A stretch of 55,822 bases of DNA from Dolichospermum circinale AWQC310F (GTDB lineage Bacteria; Cyanobacteriota; Cyanobacteriia; Cyanobacteriales; Nostocaceae): positions 4,935-60,756 of the forward strand of contig NZ_KE384678.1 in NCBI RefSeq assembly GCF_000426925.1, read 5' to 3'. The translations under genes were made by a program, and so were the position numbers. Of this stretch, positions 52,629 to 55,822 are shown one piece after another. Below the pieces are notes generated by a model. That model ran no database searches. It was not told the origin of the DNA and saw only the letters and a program-made list of their open reading frames with translations. Position 1 is the first letter of the stretch; each line of letters begins with the position of its first letter.

Positions 52629-53805
52629 TTTCTCCTCGTTCTTTGACTGTTCTTTCGTAAACCATTTCTGTTTGCTTACCTAATTTTGGCCAGCTAAATC
52701 GGTTTTCTAAATCTGCATAGGCATTATTTACTAACCATTGACAATAATCTGGGTTTCTCAAAACTTCTAAAATTCCCCAAGCTACAGAGTCAGGATCATT
52801 TACCCAGGTAGTAATTCCCGTTTTTGTATGTTGAACTACTTCAGGAAAACCACCCGTATCGGAAACTATCACTGGTACGCGAGAGGCAAAACTTTCCAAA
52901 GCAACAATACCAAAGGGTTCATAAAGACTGGGGAAAACCGCACAGTCGGCAATAGTTTGAAATCTATCTAAGTATTCATCAGCCAGAAACCCAGTAAAGT
53001 AACACTTGTGCCAAATTCCTAAATCCCAGGCTTGACGTTTCAGATGTTCAGTATTACCACCACCGACTATGATAAATTTAACATTACCGCCCATTTCCCA
53101 AAGCACCTTGGGAGCAGCATTAAGTAACACAGGTACACCTTTTTCGTAGGTCATGCGACCAAGATAATAAACAATTTTTTCATCATCTTTAGCAAATTGT
53201 CGCCGAAAATCTTGAGGATGAAAATCTTTGTCATGTCGTTTCTTTTCTGGGCGAATACCATTATATATTACGTCAATTTTATCACTAGAAACAGAAAGTG
53301 ATCGCTGAATTTCTCGACGCATATATTCACTACAAACTATTACCCGCCAAGCATTTTCAGCCAGTGTATATTCTTTATTATGAATATAGCGTTGGGTATC
53401 ATTGTGAATACCATTATAACGTCCATGTTCCGTGGCGTGAATGGTGGCAATTAAGGGAATTTTAAAGATATACTTAAGAGCGATCGCTGCATCACCAACT
53501 AACCAATCATGGGCATGAATCAAATCAAACGGCCCCTTTTCCCTCAACAACTTACCACCATAAGCGCCCATACTCTCATTTAAATTCACCACCCAGTGCA
53601 AAAAATCGTTACTAGCAGCCACGTGGACACGATGAATATGAATCCCCTCAACTACTTCATAAAGGGCTGCTTGACCAAATTCAGGAGTAATGAGGTGAAT
53701 GTCATGGCCTAACTTGATCAGTTCCGGGTACAATTCAGCAACGTGACGAGCAATTCCCCCGACTATCCTGGGTGGAAATTCCCAACTCAACACTAATATC
53801 TTCAT
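52618..53805 (-). CDS. GT4 family glycosyltransferase (glycogen-synthase-like fold)
   Basis: A retaining GT-B glycosyltransferase of 395 residues from ATG 53805, preceded by GGGGAG. N-terminal domain: MKILVLSWEFPPRIVGGIAR, HVAELYPELIKLGHDIHLIT, and HAHDWLVGDAAIALK. C-terminal donor-binding domain: VYYLGRMTYEKGVPVLLNAA, PSLYEPFGIVALESFASRVP and VIVSDTGGFPEVV (Glu-x7-Glu motif). The SWEFPPRIVGGIARHV start is shared with archaeal-type glycogen synthases and sucrose-type GT4 enzymes. Donor and acceptor are unknown. An earlier in-frame ATG at 53841 lacks this match. Confidence 0.9.
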   Translation of the reverse strand: MKILVLSWEFPPRIVGGIARHVAELYPELIKLGHDIHLITPEFGQAALYEVVEGIHIHRVHVAASNDFLHWVVNLNESMGAYGGKLLREKGPFDLIHAHDWLVGDAAIALKYIFKIPLIATIHATEHGRYNGIHNDTQRYIHNKEYTLAENAWRVIVCSEYMRREIQRSLSVSSDKIDVIYNGIRPEKKRHDKDFHPQDFRRQFAKDDEKIVYYLGRMTYEKGVPVLLNAAPKVLWEMGGNVKFIIVGGGNTEHLKRQAWDLGIWHKCYFTGFLADEYLDRFQTIADCAVFPSLYEPFGIVALESFASRVPVIVSDTGGFPEVVQHTKTGITTWVNDPDSVAWGILEVLRNPDYCQWLVNNAYADLENRFSWPKLGKQTEMVYERTVKERGEIVW

Positions 53806-54297
53806 TGACTTGACTCCCCGATGATTGACAAAAAAATCCAAATATATAAAAACTATATTTATAGCAGGGAACAGGGAAAAGAAAATTAGAAATATTAAAT
53901 AATAAATTATATTTACATAATCATAATCATAAAATCCCCATCTTCATAGGCAACTCTTAACTGGGAACACCCAAATAGTAGGGTGTGTTAGCGACAGCAT
54001 AACGCACCATTATCATAAAATCCCCCTCCTTATTCTGTACATCCTTTCATCCTGGACATCCTGATATGGCTAACGCCACGCTTCGCTATCAAACAAATGT
54101 AAAAGCATAAATCTTACCAAAGTCTCCTCTATGGGACACTAATACATACTCTAATTAACACAGATTAAATCTAAAAAAATACGGTTGTACTTCTGATTTG
54201 AATCCATTACAGTCATGCAGGTATCAGGTTTAACGTCAAGTTTCTCATTTCCTACTCAATAAAATCAAAGTCCCTACCGGGTGCAAAGGAAAAAAAT
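53806..54297. other. Intergenic region rich in short repeats
   Basis: Between divergent genes. It holds GTAGGGTGTGTTAGCGACAG with AACGCACC (about 53980-54008) and a GATAGC repeat (54065-54090). The region 54100-54290 ahead of the DUF4347 gene is AT-rich and likely carries its promoter, with a ribosome site AAAGGA at 54286. Confidence 0.5.
54065..54090. repeat. GATAGC...GCCATA dispersed repeat
   Basis: TATGGCTAACGCCACGCTTC followed by GCTATC, the inverse orientation of the copy at 51225. Confidence 0.7.
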
Positions 54298-55822
54298 ATG
54301 TCTAACAACTCTTTCATCTGTCAAACCGCAACAACAATTGTTTTTATTGATGCTTCCCTTTCCGACTATCACACCCTCCAAGCAGGAATTAACGAGGACG
54401 TAAAATCAGTTATTATTTCCCCAAATCAAGACGGAATTGAGCAAATTAGCCAAATTTTACAACAACATCCCCACATCACCACCATTCACATCCTTTCCCA
54501 CGGTGCGCCTGGATGCTTATATTTAGGCAATAGTCAATTAAACTTAACTAATATTCATAATTACACCCAACAGTTACAACAGTGGCAACCTCAGAATATT
54601 TTACTATATGGCTGTAACGTCGCCGCCGGAGATGCAGGGGCAGAATTTATTGACAAATTACATCAAATTACCAACGCCACCATTAGCGCCTCCACCACAA
54701 AAACCGGCAATGCAGCATTAGGGGGAAATTGGCAATTAGAGGTGAATATTCCCGTTACAGAGACATTCCATGGAACATCTCTACATTTGTCAGATATTGT
54801 TGCAGACACCCTTAACACCTACCAGGGAGTATTTGCACCCACATTAACATTAGTGGGAGAGTGGGATTTTTTAAGCTATCCTAGTGCTGTGACAGTGGTG
54901 GGTAACTATGCCTACGCTGTGGGGGATAGATTGGAGATCATTGATATTAGTAACCCTGCTAAACCTGTTGTGAAGGGAAGTTACAAGATTGAAGGTGGTA
55001 GAGGTGTGCAAGTTGTGGGTAACTACGCTTATGTAGCCGGACATGGTACAGGAATAAAAATCATAGACATAAGCAACCCCACAAGCCCCACACTCAAGGG
55101 CTATTATGATACTTTTAGTGATGCTAATGGTGTGCAAGTAGTCGGTAACTACGCTTATGTAGCCGACGGTGGTGCAGGACTACAAATCATTGATATTAGC
55201 AACCCCACAACCCCTATCCTCAAGGGCAATTATAATACACCTGGCTTTGCTTGGGGTGTGCAAGTTGTGGGTAACTATGCTTATGTAGCTGATTCTGAAT
55301 CAGGACTACAAATCATTGATATTAGCAACCCCACAAACCCCACCTTCAAAGGCAATTATAATACATCAGATTTTGCTTGGCGTGTGCAAGTAGTCGGTAA
55401 CTACGCTTATGTAGCCGATGGTGGTTCAGGACTACAAATCATTGATATTAGCAACCCCACAAACCCCACCCTCAAGGGCTATTATAATACACCTAGCGAG
55501 GCTAGAGGTGTGCAAGTAGTCGGTAACTACGCTTATGTAGCTACTGGTTTAGGACTACAAATCATTGATATTAGCAACCCCACAAACCCCACCTTCAAAG
55601 GCAATTATGATACGAATGTCTTTGCTGTAAATGTGCAAGTGGTGGGTAACTACGCTTATTTAGTTGATTTGTATTCCGGAATAGAAATCATAGACATTAG
55701 CAACCCCACAGCCCCCACTCTCAAGGGCAGTTATGGTGCTTCTAATGCTTGGCGTGTGCAAGTAGTCGGTAACTACGCTTATGTAGCCGACGGTGGTGCA
55801 GGACTACAAATCATTGATATTA
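54298..55822 (+). CDS. DUF4347 surface protein with LVIVD beta-propeller repeats (3' end beyond window)
   Basis: An open frame of 508 codons still running at the window end. Residues about 10-160 form DUF4347: TTIVFIDASLSDYHTLQAGI, TTIHILSHGAPGCLYLGN, ILLYGCNVAAGDAGAEFI, ALGGNWQLEV. This domain opens many very large cyanobacterial exported proteins. From about residue 195 come LVIVD repeats of 42 residues, each with VQVVGNYAYVADGGAGLQII then DISNPTNPTLKG. Eight copies (DNA period 126 bp) are present from 54895. Neighbouring copies are almost identical in DNA, a sign of recent duplication or gene conversion. No classical signal peptide; export may be by a type I system. Ribosome site AAAGGA precedes the ATG. 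Confidence 0.88.
   Translation, partial: MSNNSFICQTATTIVFIDASLSDYHTLQAGINEDVKSVIISPNQDGIEQISQILQQHPHITTIHILSHGAPGCLYLGNSQLNLTNIHNYTQQLQQWQPQNILLYGCNVAAGDAGAEFIDKLHQITNATISASTTKTGNAALGGNWQLEVNIPVTETFHGTSLHLSDIVADTLNTYQGVFAPTLTLVGEWDFLSYPSAVTVVGNYAYAVGDRLEIIDISNPAKPVVKGSYKIEGGRGVQVVGNYAYVAGHGTGIKIIDISNPTSPTLKGYYDTFSDANGVQVVGNYAYVADGGAGLQIIDISNPTTPILKGNYNTPGFAWGVQVVGNYAYVADSESGLQIIDISNPTNPTFKGNYNTSDFAWRVQVVGNYAYVADGGSGLQIIDISNPTNPTLKGYYNTPSEARGVQVVGNYAYVATGLGLQIIDISNPTNPTFKGNYDTNVFAVNVQVVGNYAYLVDLYSGIEIIDISNPTAPTLKGSYGASNAWRVQVVGNYAYVADGGAGLQIIDI

Overview
This 55.8-kb window is a stretch of cyanobacterial chromosome, most likely from a filamentous Nostocales genome of the Anabaena, Dolichospermum or Nostoc type. 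The evidence is psbV (photosystem II cytochrome c-550), an xisH/xisI pair, a cyanophycinase-like peptidase, low GC content, many GCGATCGC (HIP1) octamers, and a dense load of heptameric tandem repeats and small palindromic elements of the kind common in Nostocales. No rRNA, tRNA, CRISPR array or intact transposase gene was seen. All names are read from motifs by eye; no database search was possible.

Layout. 1-6.4 kb (mostly minus strand): 5' part of secA, two small unknown genes, a histidine kinase with a weak ATP-binding half, and a membrane acyltransferase. 6.7-12 kb (plus): a secreted protein, psbV, a DUF2256 zinc-ribbon gene, an isoaspartyl peptidase, a short recQ, then a minus-strand lipoprotein gene lying between two ~120-bp direct repeats. 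12.4-14.8 kb (minus): a cbiM-cbiQ-cbiO cobalt/nickel ECF transporter operon. 15.1-17.2 kb: a small defence or addiction-like patch with xisH-xisI, a ParD-type antitoxin gene, a broken PIN-toxin gene and a GIY-YIG nuclease gene. 17.3-23.7 kb (plus): a metal-handling cluster with a decayed membrane-protein gene, a two-domain multicopper oxidase, three small integral membrane proteins, a helix-hairpin-helix lipoprotein, a ferritin-like protein and an FTR1 iron permease. 24.5-33 kb: clpP, an unknown minus-strand gene, an RNase II/R gene interrupted by a one-base shift at a C8 tract, ubiX, a LapA-domain gene, aroK and a baeRF-family gene. 34-46 kb (mostly minus): a 1307-aa single-chain restriction-modification enzyme, a PEP-synthase-like protein, MgtC/SapB, RecF and a P-type Ca2+ ATPase. 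46-55.8 kb: a transglutaminase-like protein, a phosphohexomutase, a second LapA protein, a Uma2 nuclease, a DUF433 remnant, a cyanophycinase-like peptidase, a GT4 glycosyltransferase, and the start of a DUF4347 surface protein with LVIVD repeats that runs off the window.

The most interesting unit is the 17.3-23.7 kb cluster. Its gene content (copper oxidase, FTR1 permease, ferritin-like protein, lipoprotein) fits oxidation-coupled iron uptake like the Fet3/Ftr1 principle, with several uncharacterised membrane subunits. A 13-bp palindrome, ATTTATCATAAAT, lies upstream of two of its transcription units, with a one-mismatch copy before the oxidase gene. Other notable points are the C8 frameshift in the RNase gene, a heptamer array that runs straight into the ubiX start codon, a leader duplicated in front of both xisHI and parD, and three copies of a palindromic element within 2.6 kb.
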